Source: Branchiostoma belcheri
Taxonomy: Eukaryota; Chordata; Leptocardii; Amphioxiformes; Branchiostomatidae
DNA length: 64,000 nt
NCBI RefSeq assembly: GCF_001625305.1
Contig: NW_017804120.1
Coordinates: forward strand, 1,477,239 to 1,541,238
Direction of reading: 5' to 3'
Shown here in pieces: positions 43,179 to 53,919 of this stretch; positions within the stretch are counted from its first letter, which is position 1, and every line of letters starts with the position of its first letter. Made by a program: the position numbers and the translations under genes. The notes beneath the pieces were generated by a model. It did no database searches, was not told the DNA's origin, and worked only from the letters and a program-made list of their open reading frames with translations.

Positions 43179-43660
43179 CAACATATTCTATGGAAAAATA
43201 CCTGGATTATAACAATCGCTTTGCAATAAGTAAATTACGAATTAGTGCTCACCCTCTCAAAATTGAGAGAGGGCGGTATAAGAAGCTCCAAGTGTATGAA
43301 CGAATTTGCAAACATTGTACGTTGAATACGGTGGAAGACGAAACGCATTTTATCTCAAATTGTACCATCTATAGCAATGAACGAAATGAAGTCTTTGACG
43401 TAGCCTCCAAATTCTACACTAACTTTCACACATATACAAATGAAAACTACTCTCCTCTTAACATCCGAAAACCCACAAATTACAGAAAAAGTGGGATCCT
43501 TTGTCTTCCTCTGTCTTCAAAAAAGAAGTCAAACCCAGTAGTTTTACCAGTAGTTTCTTAGTAGTTATCAGTAGTTCTATGTGTACTAATTATCTGTTTT
43601 TATACCAAATGTTTCTTCTGTTCCTGCAATAAGCTTATTAGCCCTGGGGCAAGAATTTGC
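43176..43660 (+). pseudogene. LINE 3' end with RT C-terminal zinc knuckle
   Basis: The open frame 43180-43561 reads RFAISKLRISAHPLKIERG and then ERICKHCTLNTVEDETHFI-SNC. This is a C-x2-C-...-H-x4-C knuckle with the KLRIS-H---IE-GRY lead-in typical of LINE ORF2 tails. It is followed by a 3'UTR containing GCAATAAGCTTATTAGCCC (43627-43645) and TTTGCAATAA. It directly abuts the hairpin end of the element at 42468-43178, so the frame start there is not the native one. Confidence 0.7.
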
Positions 43661-44355
43661 AATAACACAATTATTGTTATAGTGTAAGATTTAATATCCA
43701 ATGTGTCGTCACTGTCAATCATGCTACATGTAGTTACAAGTTCTAGTTCAGTAATAGCCGCTATTGTTTCTAATCTTCTCTGAGTATCCAAAGCAATTTC
43801 AAGGCAGCAATACAAATTTTAAAAAAATGTTTTGGGTGGAAAAATTAGTACAGTCTATTGACATTTACTGATGTTTCTTAGCACATTTTCGTTATCATTT
43901 CATATTTAGCTTGAAACGTTTAAAATAGCCCCAACTAGAAAAATATTTTGAGCCCTTTTAGTATAAAACGGTTATAGCACAATGATTCTTTTTATGAATG
44001 GGTCCATATATTATACATTTGCAGGTGATAGCACTTTTTTCATTCCCCGGTGGATATTTGCAGTTGCTATTTACCTTCAACTTTTCAAGTGGTCGAAGCC
44101 GAAATGGAAGAGTTTATTCAAGTCATTCCAGGGTGACACACTAACAATAGGAGGGTATGTATGGAGGAATTGATGTTCTGTTTAACTATGCATACTTACT
44201 GCTGACCCATGGGTTGTCATATGGGCATGTCTGGAGTTTACCCCAAATGACCCGAATAAGGTGAACTCAGAATCAAACAACTACTGCTGCATTTGTAACA
44301 CTCACCTGTTGTGTTGGCCTGATTTTTAACCTTCTCCCTTATGGCTAACACCTAA
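43661..44355. other. No recognised feature
   Basis: AT-rich. Between LINE tail and MITE; no gene supported. Confidence 0.25.
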
Positions 44356-44760
44356 GGCCACACCAAGTAAATTTTATGGATGACATCCGCGCACGCATTG
44401 ATTTTCGCCTGATTTTGGAAAAAAAAAAAAGAAATTTTGTTGCCTTCTGACAGTGGTCAATATACCAAAAATGGGCAAAGATGTCTGTTGCCATGCCGGT
44501 ATGCAGATAACTATGACAAGAGGAGACAAGAAAAGGCTCTGATTTAATGTTTTGTTTCTTACTTTGATGCAGTGATATGTGATGCTGGCTGTGTATATGT
44601 GATGATCCCACCGAATAAAAACCATTTGTACAATGATTGAGTCAAAATTCTAAAATGTAGGAACCTTGTTTTTTTCGGCCCGCCTTGTTTTGTTTTCGCC
44701 CGCTCGCATTAGATTTGGATCTGCGGAGGATGTCATCCATAAAATTTACTTGCTGTGGCA
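44356..44760. mobile_element. Harbinger-like MITE, family B5
   Basis: GGCCACACCAAGTAAATTTT and AAATTTACTTGCTGTGGCA with TAA on both sides (44353-44355, 44761-44763). A relic MGKDVCCHAG is shared with B4. Confidence 0.93.
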
Positions 44761-45050
44761 TAACCAATAGAAAACTGCTGTCTTACCATTTGAAAGAAGT
44801 AAATACTATAAATCTTGAAATTTCGCTGTAATTTTTTTCTTCAAATGATCATAGATTAAATCTTTAAAGGGAACAGTTCACTGTATAAGTAGAAATATTA
44901 GTTCTTCGCTCTGTAGTTGTTCTGTTATAACATAAAATTTTGCATGTAAATTTTCCTTTCTGAAGCTCTTGGTGCACTTTTTCAAGGACTGATACAACCC
45001 TATCAAGTCCCAACAATAGTCCTTCTTGAATCTACCCCTATGCCAAGAAT

Positions 45051-45436
45051 TGGTGTTTCATACCGGTTCACTGGACTTGGATCCGGACTTGTAAGAATGT
45101 TTAGGTTCAAGTCCAAAAAAACCTACAAGTCATGAACCGAGTCCGGACTTATTACCATAAAAGACCATTTCTCATACCCCTTTTCTTTCCAAACCACCTA
45201 AAACCTTCCGTAGATTGCAAAATCTTTGCTGCAAAACGAAGAAAACATTGCCATCGGGCATCGTCAAGTACCGGCCTCCATATTATGTGGGCAAAGTTTC
45301 ACCCAGACAACATTGCAAGGTAATTTGGTATATGCCATGGGTTTATGTCCGGACTTATAAGTCCAGAACTGAACCTAAACCTCTGAACTTGAATCCGGAC
45401 CTGAACCTAAATGTGGGTTTAGGTATGCAGCACTAC
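45051..45436. mobile_element. hAT-like MITE, family E copy 4, between 23-24 bp direct repeats
   Basis: TGGTGTTTCATACCGGTTCA (decayed left end) and GGTATGCAGCACTA. TCTACCCC-TATGCCAAGAAT lies on both sides (45027-45050, 45437-45460). Confidence 0.85.
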
Positions 45437-45460
45437 TGATCTACCCCCTATGCCAAGAAT

Positions 45461-45904
45461 ATTACATAAATGTTGTACTGGTACATGTATCATACTTAAT
45501 TAAGTTAATACATGTATGATATAGTCATTGATGTTCAGTGGGACTACATTGTTAGGCATTCACAGCTGAAACAGACCATATGTTCACAAACACAAAACCA
45601 CAATGCAAATATTTCACCACTAACAACAGTATAACTATAAAATAAAATTGTACACACAACCCCCACCCATTTTTACCTCCCACTTGGCAAAAGAAGCCAG
45701 AGTTGATAGTACATCCAATTAACTACAGCTAACAATGAAACTGGATAAGCTACATGTAGGGAAAGTCTAATAAGGATTGGCCTCCTAGGTGGAACTTTGA
45801 GATAACAAAATGAAGAGGGGAAAGTGTGGGAGTATCAGGTATCAATGGCCTACTTAACTTGAACTAGATTAAACTGGGAAACAAAAATAAGAGATATCAA
45901 AAGG
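45461..45904. other. No recognised feature
   Basis: AT-rich; no gene or repeat recognised. Confidence 0.25.
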
Positions 45905-46150
45905 GTTTGAAAAGCAGGTTAGGTGCAGGTCAAATTGGATCTGTGCAGGTATTTCTGATGTCTACCTGCACTAGTCCATGTACTGGGTATATATAAGTAC
46001 ACATAGGTATATGTAGATTTTTATTTTTACCAAAGGAAAACATATTGTTTTTGCTACGTTTCCTCTTCTTCTCCAAACCAAAAAGGTCAATGACCTGAAT
46101 CAGACTGTCTGTTATCATGGTAACTAGTGTTGGTTTACATCATTTATAGC
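45905..46150. repeat. 89 bp minisatellite unit joined to hairpin-element 3' end
   Basis: GTGCAGGTATTTCTGATGTC with TACTGGGTATATA, then (inverted) TTTACCAAAGGAAAACATAT-TGTTTTTGC and ACCATGGTAACTAGTGTTGG. Confidence 0.6.
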
Positions 46151-46201
46151 AGGAAGGTTTTAGACTCCTGCCTGACCATACAGTGTATATGAAATATACA
46201 A

Positions 46202-46445
46202 GAAACTAGAAAGGCCGACATTTGCTTGTGAGCAAATACAGCATATTTCAGTCCATCTCCATCCCACGCAAAAGTGGACTATTCCAAACTTAACCCAGTG
46301 CAAAACTGGAAGATTCTCAAATAAATGAATTATATAGTAGCTATGTAATTGAGAACAAAGATGCAAGAACAAGTACTTTGAATCTCGAAAGCTTTACTTA
46401 ATATTTCACATCATACAATCTTATTGCAAGTATGCAGAAAAAGGA
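46202..46445. mobile_element. Hairpin-element 5' part, CATATTTCAG type
   Basis: AAACTAGAAAGGCCGACATT with the TTTGCT-AGCAAA hairpin and CATATTTCAGTCCATCTCC, as at 51712. The 3' hairpin is absent; the stretch ends near a family O fragment ATTTCGAGCCCTG at 46447. Confidence 0.7.
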
Positions 46446-46613
46446 TTTCGAGCCCTGGATGTACAGTTGTATATAGAATTCCCAGGGCATCTCATTTGTG
46501 GAGAAACTACAAACAATGTTCCTACTGGGGCGGATAGGGGTCAGCTCTAGGGGGTCTGACATGTGGTAAATCATTTGGCTTCTGCTATACTCTTTACAAT
46601 GTAGCTACCATAC

Positions 46614-46890
46614 CGTATTCTAATACGATTGCACTGTATTCCGTAAAGTTGCACTGTATACTAATACGATTGCACTGTATTCCGTAAAGTTGCACTGTAT
46701 ACTAATACGATTGCACTGTATTCCGTAAAGTTGCACTGTATACTAATACGATTGCACTGTATTCCGTAAAGTTGCACTGTATACTAATACGATTGCACTG
46801 TATTCCGTAAAGTTGCACTGTATACTAATACGATTGCAGGGTATTGCACTGTATTCCATAAAATTGCACTGTATACTAGTAAAATTGCAC
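46614..46890. repeat. Minisatellite, 41 bp unit, about six copies
   Basis: TTGCACTGTATTCCGTAAAG followed by TTGCACTGTATACTAATACGA. Each unit contains two variants of a 20-21 bp subunit starting TTGCACTGTAT. It lies in a copy of the TIR element whose right end is at 47014. Confidence 0.95.
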
Positions 46891-47014
46891 TGTCTGTATA
46901 CTCTGGCACCCCTGACCATGAAGTTTGAACATAAATTATAGTTCCGTGAATATGCCTCAACTTTTCTCAGACTACGAACCTTTGCTACAACGAACATAAA
47001 GTGAATTACAATAT

Positions 47015-47643
47015 GCTACACCAATTTCAGCAACATAAAATTATGTACAATATTACTGAAAGTAGTATAAGAGAGTTCTAAATCTAAGGCTATATGTGGG
47101 GCAACCCAAAAAAGCTGTTCATAATTAGATATAGGCAAAACTATGTACTGCTTTACGAAAAAAAGTATGATACTTCGCAATATGAGGATACACACGTCTA
47201 TTTTGGTAGTTACTTTTTTCAGAAGAAGTTGAGAATTGAAACATTTCATCTTCAACATACTCTTTATATGTTGGTTCAAAATAAATCATTAAATTTTAAA
47301 AATGCCCCCCCCCCATGAATGTACACTTGCACTACAACTTTCTTCCAACTGTATCTTGTTAACACATGAAGATTACCTACAAAAGCTGTATTTTCTGGCA
47401 AGTAATTCTAGCCAGGAAGTCTGGATCCAATTCCAAAACAAGATCTTATCAAAAGCAGCAGCCACCCAGGAAAATAATTCCAAGCCCTTTTCCCTGTATT
47501 CCATTAAATTCTGCCTTTGGGCTTAGATAATATCTTGCAGCAGTACTGTAGTAGATTCCATAGCCTGGCTACCACCCTTTAAGGTGAACAATAACTCTAA
47601 TTACCTTCGTGGAGAAGGTTATGTTTTAGGTACACAATATATA
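47015..47643. other. Mostly unassigned
   Basis: TACCTTCGTGGAGAAGGTTA at 47603-47622 may be a solo 5' end of another hairpin element family. The rest shows nothing clear. Confidence 0.25.
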
Positions 47644-47862
47644 GGAGGGCCTGCAAGGGGGGGTCCCAACAACGCTCTACACTGAATTCGGAAACCTCTC
47701 GATTACGCTTTACGATAAATTCCAAGTGTCTAGAACGCATTACGTAGAATTAAAACGGCGAATACGCTCTACGCAAAATGTGAAGAGCGGTCCGTCTACG
47801 CTCTACGTAGAATTAAAAAGGACGATTACGCTCTCAGGAAAAGGGCTTGCGGGCCCCCATAT
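47644..47862. mobile_element. GGGCCTGCA element, TACGCTCTACG type, copy 2
   Basis: AGGGCCTGCAAGGGGGGGTC and CTTGCGGGCCCCC ends, colinear with 29354-29570. The flanks TATATAGG and ATATAAGG suggest a decayed 8 bp duplication. Confidence 0.8.
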
Positions 47863-48069
47863 AAGGGTTGGCGGTTGGTTAAAACTCGGGCCAAGTATCT
47901 TTATGATATTTAGTAGGTACGTTAGGGTTGGGAGAGCAAGGTCAAGGTAAATTATGGATAATCTAGCGGCTTTATAAGGTACTGCAGTGGGGTACATGGG
48001 TGTCTTATGTTGAGTTGTTAACATGCTATGGTTTCGATTTTTTTCAGAGGGACATACATTGTTGTAGGT

Positions 48070-48284
48070 GAGGGCCTGCATGCCCTTTTTCGTAAAGCGT
48101 AATCAGGCCTTTTTTTGACATCGTAATTCGTAGGCAGCCTCCGCAAGAATCAACATAATTCGTAATTGGACATTAGCCGCAAATTGTAAAGTCCTAATCA
48201 GCTCTGAGACTTTAACGTAATTCGTAATAGGCGGCGAAAATTTTGCGTAAGTCGTAATCACTACCCCCCCCCATGCAGGCCCTC
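48070..48284. mobile_element. GGGCCTGCATG element, CGTAATTCGTAAT type
   Basis: AGGGCCTGCATG and CATGCAGGCCCT ends with TGTAGGTG and CATAGGTG on the two sides (6 of 8 match). Inside, four spaced CGTAATTCGTAAT-like words. Confidence 0.8.
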
Positions 48285-48389
48285 ATAGGTGTTTGTTAAA
48301 TGGGTAGCTGACATAGTTTTCAGTGAAAACGCTCCTTTTTGGTACTAATTTTATGGTGAAATTTGACTATTTTTTGCATCAGTCGGAAG

Positions 48390-49122
48390 TAGAGTCAATT
48401 CCGCGTCACCGAGTGGGTTGTTATTGTCATTATTTAGAAATGTTTTGAATTCTTTGTAATTGTTTGTCTAAGAAATTTCATAATTTGGAAATATTTTGAA
48501 CATCTTGTCAATATTCTAAATAATTCCCTGGTTTTCTAAAACGTTTGAAATATTCCTGATGTGGATTATGACATTTCCAATAGTTTCTAAATATTTCTAA
48601 CAGCACTCTACCATTTTTTACCATTATTTCGAATTATTTCTAACATTTTGTAAATAGGTCAGTGGGATGGGAAGGAAGTAATTCACACATCCCTGTGAAG
48701 TACAGGGTAGACTGCCTGGGTGTCAGGCATTGATGCCTTACAACAAAAGAGCCACCAGTGTCCAGCAGTGAAATCTAAAAATATACAAAGGAAGACAGAA
48801 GAGTAGGATTAGCACCTACTTTTATGGGGGCAATTACCCACATCTACCATTTGGTTATTTGTTTGAAATAGTTCTAAATATTTCGAATTGTGAAAGAAAC
48901 ACATGGGTAGTTCAAATTTATTCTAAAGAAAGAGATCTTTGTACAGTCACATTCAAAATGTTTCAGAAATATATAAATGAATTCAAATATATTCAAATTT
49001 TCATTTTCAAATTTTTGCAAAATTTAGAACTTTTGTTACTGGGGTATTCTTTTCTTCTAAATAATTCAAACGTATTAGAAACATGGAGAAAAAACCCACT
49101 CGGTGACGCGGAATGGACTCTA
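48390..49122. mobile_element. Long-TIR element (TAGAGTCAATTCCGCGTCAC)
   Basis: About 30 bp inverted ends (48390-48420, 49093-49122) contain CCGCGTCACCGAGTGGGTT. The interior is built of degenerate TTCTAAATATTTC-like words. The 123 aa frame crossing the right end is not credible as a gene. Confidence 0.85.
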
Positions 49123-49397
49123 TTTCACCCAGACTATTTCAAACAACTGCCCAAAACCCTCCCTCAACGGCTCAAGGGTGAAAAATCTCCAGTCAAATCA
49201 ACATGCTCAATGGTAGATCGAAACCTATGAGCTGGCGGAATTCAATAAATCCAATTTAGGTAATTGCATCCCCCCTCTACAGCTATCAACTCACGACTAT
49301 CTATCCATTACTCTACTGTACATCAACACACCTGCTACGGGCAGTCTACAGTTATATCCATCAAAACCGGACCAAGGAGGCTTGAAATGTTTTGTTA

Positions 49398-49801
49398 GGC
49401 CACACCAAGTAAATTCTATGGATGACGTCCTTTGGAGACCCTAAATTTAATGCGAGAGGGCGAAAAAAAAACAAGAAGGGCCCTAAAAAACAAGATGCCT
49501 AGATTAGAAATATACTATTAAAGAGACGACAAATGTTAGGGCACAAATTGAATGAGCTGGCACAGTGTAACAAGCAAGAAGTCTTTTATTCATCATCAAA
49601 ACAGCAATCAGGTGGAACAGCAGTTGTCGTCCTGTCCTGTTTTCGTGTTACGGGTTTCACGTCAATCTGACGATTTGCAGCACTGTCATGAATTTCTTTG
49701 GTCATAGTTACAGGAAGCGGAATTTCTTGGTTTTTTTTCTAGGAACAGGCCAAAATCAATGCGCGCGCGGACATCATCCATAAAATTTACTTGGTGTGGC
49801 C
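49398..49801. mobile_element. Harbinger-like MITE, family B3
   Basis: GGCCACACCAAGTAAATTCT and AAATTTACTTGGTGTGGCC with TTA on both sides. The minus strand has a relic start MTKEIHDSAANRQID. It provides the empty site for the insertion in B2. Confidence 0.93.
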
Positions 49802-49854
49802 TTAGAAGCTTTGACTCAATACAGTGTTGTTTTTATAAAGTTTGATGTAAATTT

Positions 49855-50005
49855 GACTCTCAAGCAGAGGTTTGGGTTATTTTTGTCGGGGTTTCTTTTT
49901 CAAGTTTTTGCACTTGAATTTTTTTTCACCATTGGGAAACCCCGATAAAATAAGCCCCAAAACACGCCAAAAATAACCCAAAACCCAAACCTCTGCTTGG
50001 AGAGT
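49855..50005. mobile_element. 150 bp TIR element with 10 bp duplication
   Basis: ACTCTCAAGCAGAGGTTTGG and CCAAACCTCTGCTTGGAGAGT ends. ATGTAAATTT lies at 49845-49854 and 50006-50015. Internal GTCGGGGTTTC and GAAACCCCGAT extend the inverted symmetry. Confidence 0.85.
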
Positions 50006-51339
50006 ATGTAAATTTACCAACTGGAGGATGTTATATTACATGGAGGTCCCATGTTTGAGGAGAGCCACACCCCACACATGCTAAAGAACCCACCACACCT
50101 TTCGAAAAAGAGTAGGGGCATGCCCCGGTGGTCCAAAATCCTAAATACTACTAGCTATGAAGAATATGGTGAGGTTTACATTATTATCAATAAAGACCCT
50201 AATGAAATAAAAACACATTGTGATATAATGACTGCAAATTACTAATATGACAAATATGTATGATTTTCTACAACTTGTTGGCTCAACTGTTGAGCAATAA
50301 AAACTTTAAACACCGGACAAAAAATTACAGCAAAAACTAGTGTTGTTTACAGTAGCGCAGTTGTTGTATGGTGGGCGTGGTCAACCATGACAGGTGCACA
50401 CAAATAGGGGAGGGGGGAGGGCGAGTCTATTAAAAAAAAAAAAAGACCGGTGTCTCAAGGGTGACAAGAAGTAAACATTCTTGAAGTATCAAAACAAGGC
50501 TGTCAGCGGAGAACCCAAGACGTATGCCAGGCCCAAGGTCTTGGGTAAGTCCAACCGACAAGTTTGGAAAGTGGCGATAAAAAACGCTAAGTGCTGTCAA
50601 AAACTCGCACGTACAAGCTCAAACTTCTATCTTTCCTTTGCGTTTTGTATGCAAGCGGGTGGAAATGATGAAAGGAAGCGCTTGATCCCTTTTTCTGTTG
50701 CTCTGTGTGGGGGGAAAGAGGTCGTGGAGTTGACAGATGGGTCTATAGGGACGGCTGATCGCTTGTGGTCCTCAACAATCAACCTACGATTCAACACCAC
50801 CGTGACATTTCGATTACAGCAACATCAAAAAAAGCCGGGGGTTTTCACCAACATTTTCCTCCGTAGAAAACACTTTTGTTACAAAATATCAACATTCTGT
50901 AGTGCATGGCCACGTATATTTGACGTATCGCCATCCCTTGCGTTATCTGAGAGATAGAAAGGCCCGTTATCTTCAACACTACTACAATCATAAGGAGTAC
51001 TACTCACCACGTTTTGTTGAGCTTCCCCCGCCATGTTTTATCAACAACCAGTCACACTTCGGAATCTTTCCTCTTCTTCGATGTAAATAAAATCCCACGG
51101 GAAGATTTTCACAGCTTGGATGGCATGTTGTTGGGTTTTTTTTCCTCGCTGAGTATAAAATCCTGGTGAGAATGGCTCCCGTGCGGAGTTAGGAGAGCTA
51201 GCGGAGGTTTTGTTGTGAACGTGCGGCTAGCGGTACTACGACTGTGCGATTCACGCACAGGAGCGGCGGTAGGGTCAGGAGCAGGGAGGTGCCACTTTAC
51301 TACGGGGTGGGTAGCGCCGCAGGGACAATCCATTATTAT
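50006..51339. other. Unassigned, GC-richer low-repeat island
   Basis: 50460-51330 is less repetitive and GC-richer, with a 158-codon open frame (50481-50957) of no recognised family and TATAAAATCC at 51153. It could be a promoter or exon region of an unidentified gene; nothing confirms it. Confidence 0.25.
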
Positions 51340-51703
51340 ACTCTCAAAGCAGAGGTTGGTGGGGGAAGATTGCGACCTTTCTGAGGGTCTGCATGGGGGG
51401 CGGGGGTATAGTGATTATACTAATTACGCAAAATTTTCACCGCCTATTACGAATTACGTTAAAGTCTCAGCTGATTTAATACAACTTTACGCTTTGTGGC
51501 TAATGTACTATTACGAATTACGTTGATTTTTGGGGAGGCTGCCTAGCCTACGGATTACGAAGACCAAAAAGGGTTTTTAAAAAAAGGCCTGATTACGCCT
51601 CAAGAAAAAAAGCACGCACACACTCCTTTCTGTGATGATATGCCCCGTTTTCTGATATGATAGAAAGGTCACAATCTTCCCCACCAACCTCTGCTTTGAA
51701 AGT
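51340..51703. mobile_element. Foldback element enclosing a GGGTCTGCATG element
   Basis: Arms starting ACTCTCAAAGCAGAGGTTGG (51340-51380) and the inverse (51662-51703) pair over about 40 bp. Between them 51394-51615 is a copy of the TTACGAATTACG family. Confidence 0.85.
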
Positions 51704-51711
51704 AACAAACC

Positions 51712-52536
51712 AAACTAGAGAGGCCGACATTTGCTTGGGAGCAAATACAGCATATTTCAGTCCATCTCCCTCCCACGCAAAAGTGGTCTATTCCAAACTT
51801 ACCCCAGTGTAAAACTGGTAAAGATTCTCAAATAAATCAATTATATAGTAGCTATGTAATTGAGAACAAAGATGCAAGAACAAGCACATTGAATCTCGAA
51901 AGCTTTACTATTACTAATCTTATTACAGGTATGCAAATACTAATAATGATGAGATTTGATACATTTTGAAGGTCTTAGGTACATAAAATTGAATGTGTGG
52001 GTCATTCCGCACGACTTACGTGCAATGTGACCTCAGGTAACCCGCAATGGAACATGTGTTCCATGGATGGAACAGGCCATTCTTTAGATAGAACATGGAA
52101 CGGGTACAGCACTTTTGGCCCTTTTTTTGTTGAAAATAGTCATTAAAGTCCCCCAAATGAGTCATTTGGAAGTGGTGTATGCCAAATATGTGACTGATAT
52201 TCTGTAGACACATGTTCAAGGTACCCTTATACCGAATTTCAGATCATTTGGTTGTAAAACCAGGGCTCAGGATCCAAAAATCCATTTTTTGGCGAAAAAT
52301 GCCCCAAAAAACCTTCATAAACTTTTTTCAAAGGCATGTATCAAAAAAATGAAAAAAACGCCTGGGGGTATTGGCTCACTCTACCTCCATGCCAAATTTC
52401 AAGTCATTTGGCTGAATGATGGCGGAGTTGAATCCCTTTGACTGTGTGGCAGGAGGAGGAGAAGAAGAAGGAGGAGAAGAAACATCAGAGAACACAATAT
52501 ATTTCATCCATACCATGGTATGGACTGAAATATAAT
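51712..52536. mobile_element. Hairpin-ended element, copy with ATATTTCAGTCC arms
   Basis: 5' AAACTAGAGAGGCC; stem ATTTGCT-TGGG-AGCAAAT (51729-51746); ATATTTCAGTCCAT at 51752-51765. 3' ACATCAGAGAACACAATA, then a hairpin with right arm TGGTATGGACTGAAATAT (52516-52533). The left arm lacks one G; the 5' motif matches the right arm exactly. Confidence 0.8.
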
Positions 52537-52770
52537 CATGTGATAGAGGTCACAACATGTGTCATATTAGTTTACGTTGAAAAATGATGCCAAATAAATT
52601 TGTAACAGTTTTGTAGCTATTTGCTAAGCGTTGGGCACCACTTGCTAGTCCCCGCCTGTTGCTCAGGAGTGGATATGCCCCCAGACCGCATTGATATTGA
52701 AATCGTGACCGTGACTTTGAACTGTTACCCTGGCTAGGGCAGACGATATAAATTATCACAACAAATCGAT

Positions 52771-53919
52771 CTCCAAGCAGATGTTTGGAGGGTACATTTT
52801 TCGAACTCATTTACTTCTAATTCAGGAGTAACCCAGCTTTGATATCATTTTGATTTATTGCAGATAGAATTACAATACATCTCCAATTGCTTACAGGATC
52901 AACGAAAGGCAACATTTGCAAATCAAATGCATAATGTCTACCTTCGCATATTGTCTGCTCTGTGAATTCTTACTTTAACACAGTATATATGGTGACAGGA
53001 GTCTAAATCCCTCCTGCTATAAAATTGCAACATGATGTAACAATGTAACAACACCAGTTACCATGGTGACAGACGTCTGGTTCAGGTCATTGACATTATT
53101 TGTTTGGAGAAGAAGAAACTGAGCAAAAACAATATATTTATCCTTCGGCAAACATAAAAATAGGCAAGGTAACAAAACCAGCTATAAAAAGAAATCATAT
53201 TTCTACCCCTTCCACCCACAGATAGCCACTGGTCTTCCCCCTGAATAGACCAAACCACCCAAAGAATAGCGGTTCCTTCTAACATGTCTAACATGTTTCC
53301 TGAAACAAGCGGTCCCAGGAAATTCCATGAAATTCCGGAATCAAGAATACGCCTTGTTCTGTGCACTCTGTAAATCCGAATAACGCGGTGTAACATTGGT
53401 ATTCAGGCTAGAGATGTTGTGATAGATTGAGAGGAATGTAGACACGTCTTTGAACCGCATGTTCCTGAGCCCAATTTTTGTAGTTCCGCTCCAGTTATTG
53501 GCTATTTGCCAAGTGCAACTCCTCTGTATGCTATAACTGTATGCAATCAGTATTACTGCAATGTACAAAATTTCCGCTAGAGGATGTGATTGTATGGTCT
53601 ACTGGTGCGGCATTGTTGGCATGAAAAAAATAAACGGCATAAACACTTGTACTACATTATTCAAGGTACTGATTGATAGATTCTTCTGTGTCCTTCAGGA
53701 GATTGCATGTGTCAATATCATACAGATTGTTTTATTCAGAATATTTCAAGTTTTGTTGTCTGAAATCGCATTTTATATAGCTTTCAGGCCCAACAGATGA
53801 CAGGATTTTAGCCCCCCTGGTGGCTTCCTTCGTACTGCAACAGAACTGACGGATAAACCCTTAAAACACGCAAAACGCACGCAAAAAAAACATGCCCAAA
53901 CCCCACATCTACTTGGAGA
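52771..53919. mobile_element. Candidate 1.15 kb TIR element
   Basis: Ends TCTCCAAGCAGATGTTTGG and (inverse) TCTCCAAGTAGATGTGGGG. It contains a TTTGC-family hairpin element at 52905-53160 and a family M fragment (53700-53780). No transposase recognised. Confidence 0.45.
52905..53160. mobile_element. Hairpin-ended element, TTTGC family
   Basis: GAAAGGCAACATTTGCAAAT through ACACCAGTTACCATGGTGAC to AAAAACAATATATTTATCCT plus TCGGCAAACAT. Confidence 0.7.

Noticed and set aside
43091..43180. N-terminal MAGEEGEGEE extension of the LINE-like frame
   Set aside because: These codons come from the GGAGAAGAAGG tract and hairpin end of the neighbouring mobile element, not from the LINE.
48859..49230. 123-codon plus-strand frame
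   Set aside because: It runs through the AT-rich repeat field and across the right end of the TIR element at 49122; composition is repeat-like and no domain is seen.
50481..50957. 158-codon plus-strand frame
   Set aside because: It is the longest real frame outside FBXW9 and the region is less repetitive, but no family is recognised, no splice structure is convincing, and the opposite strand is open in parts. Not called as a gene.
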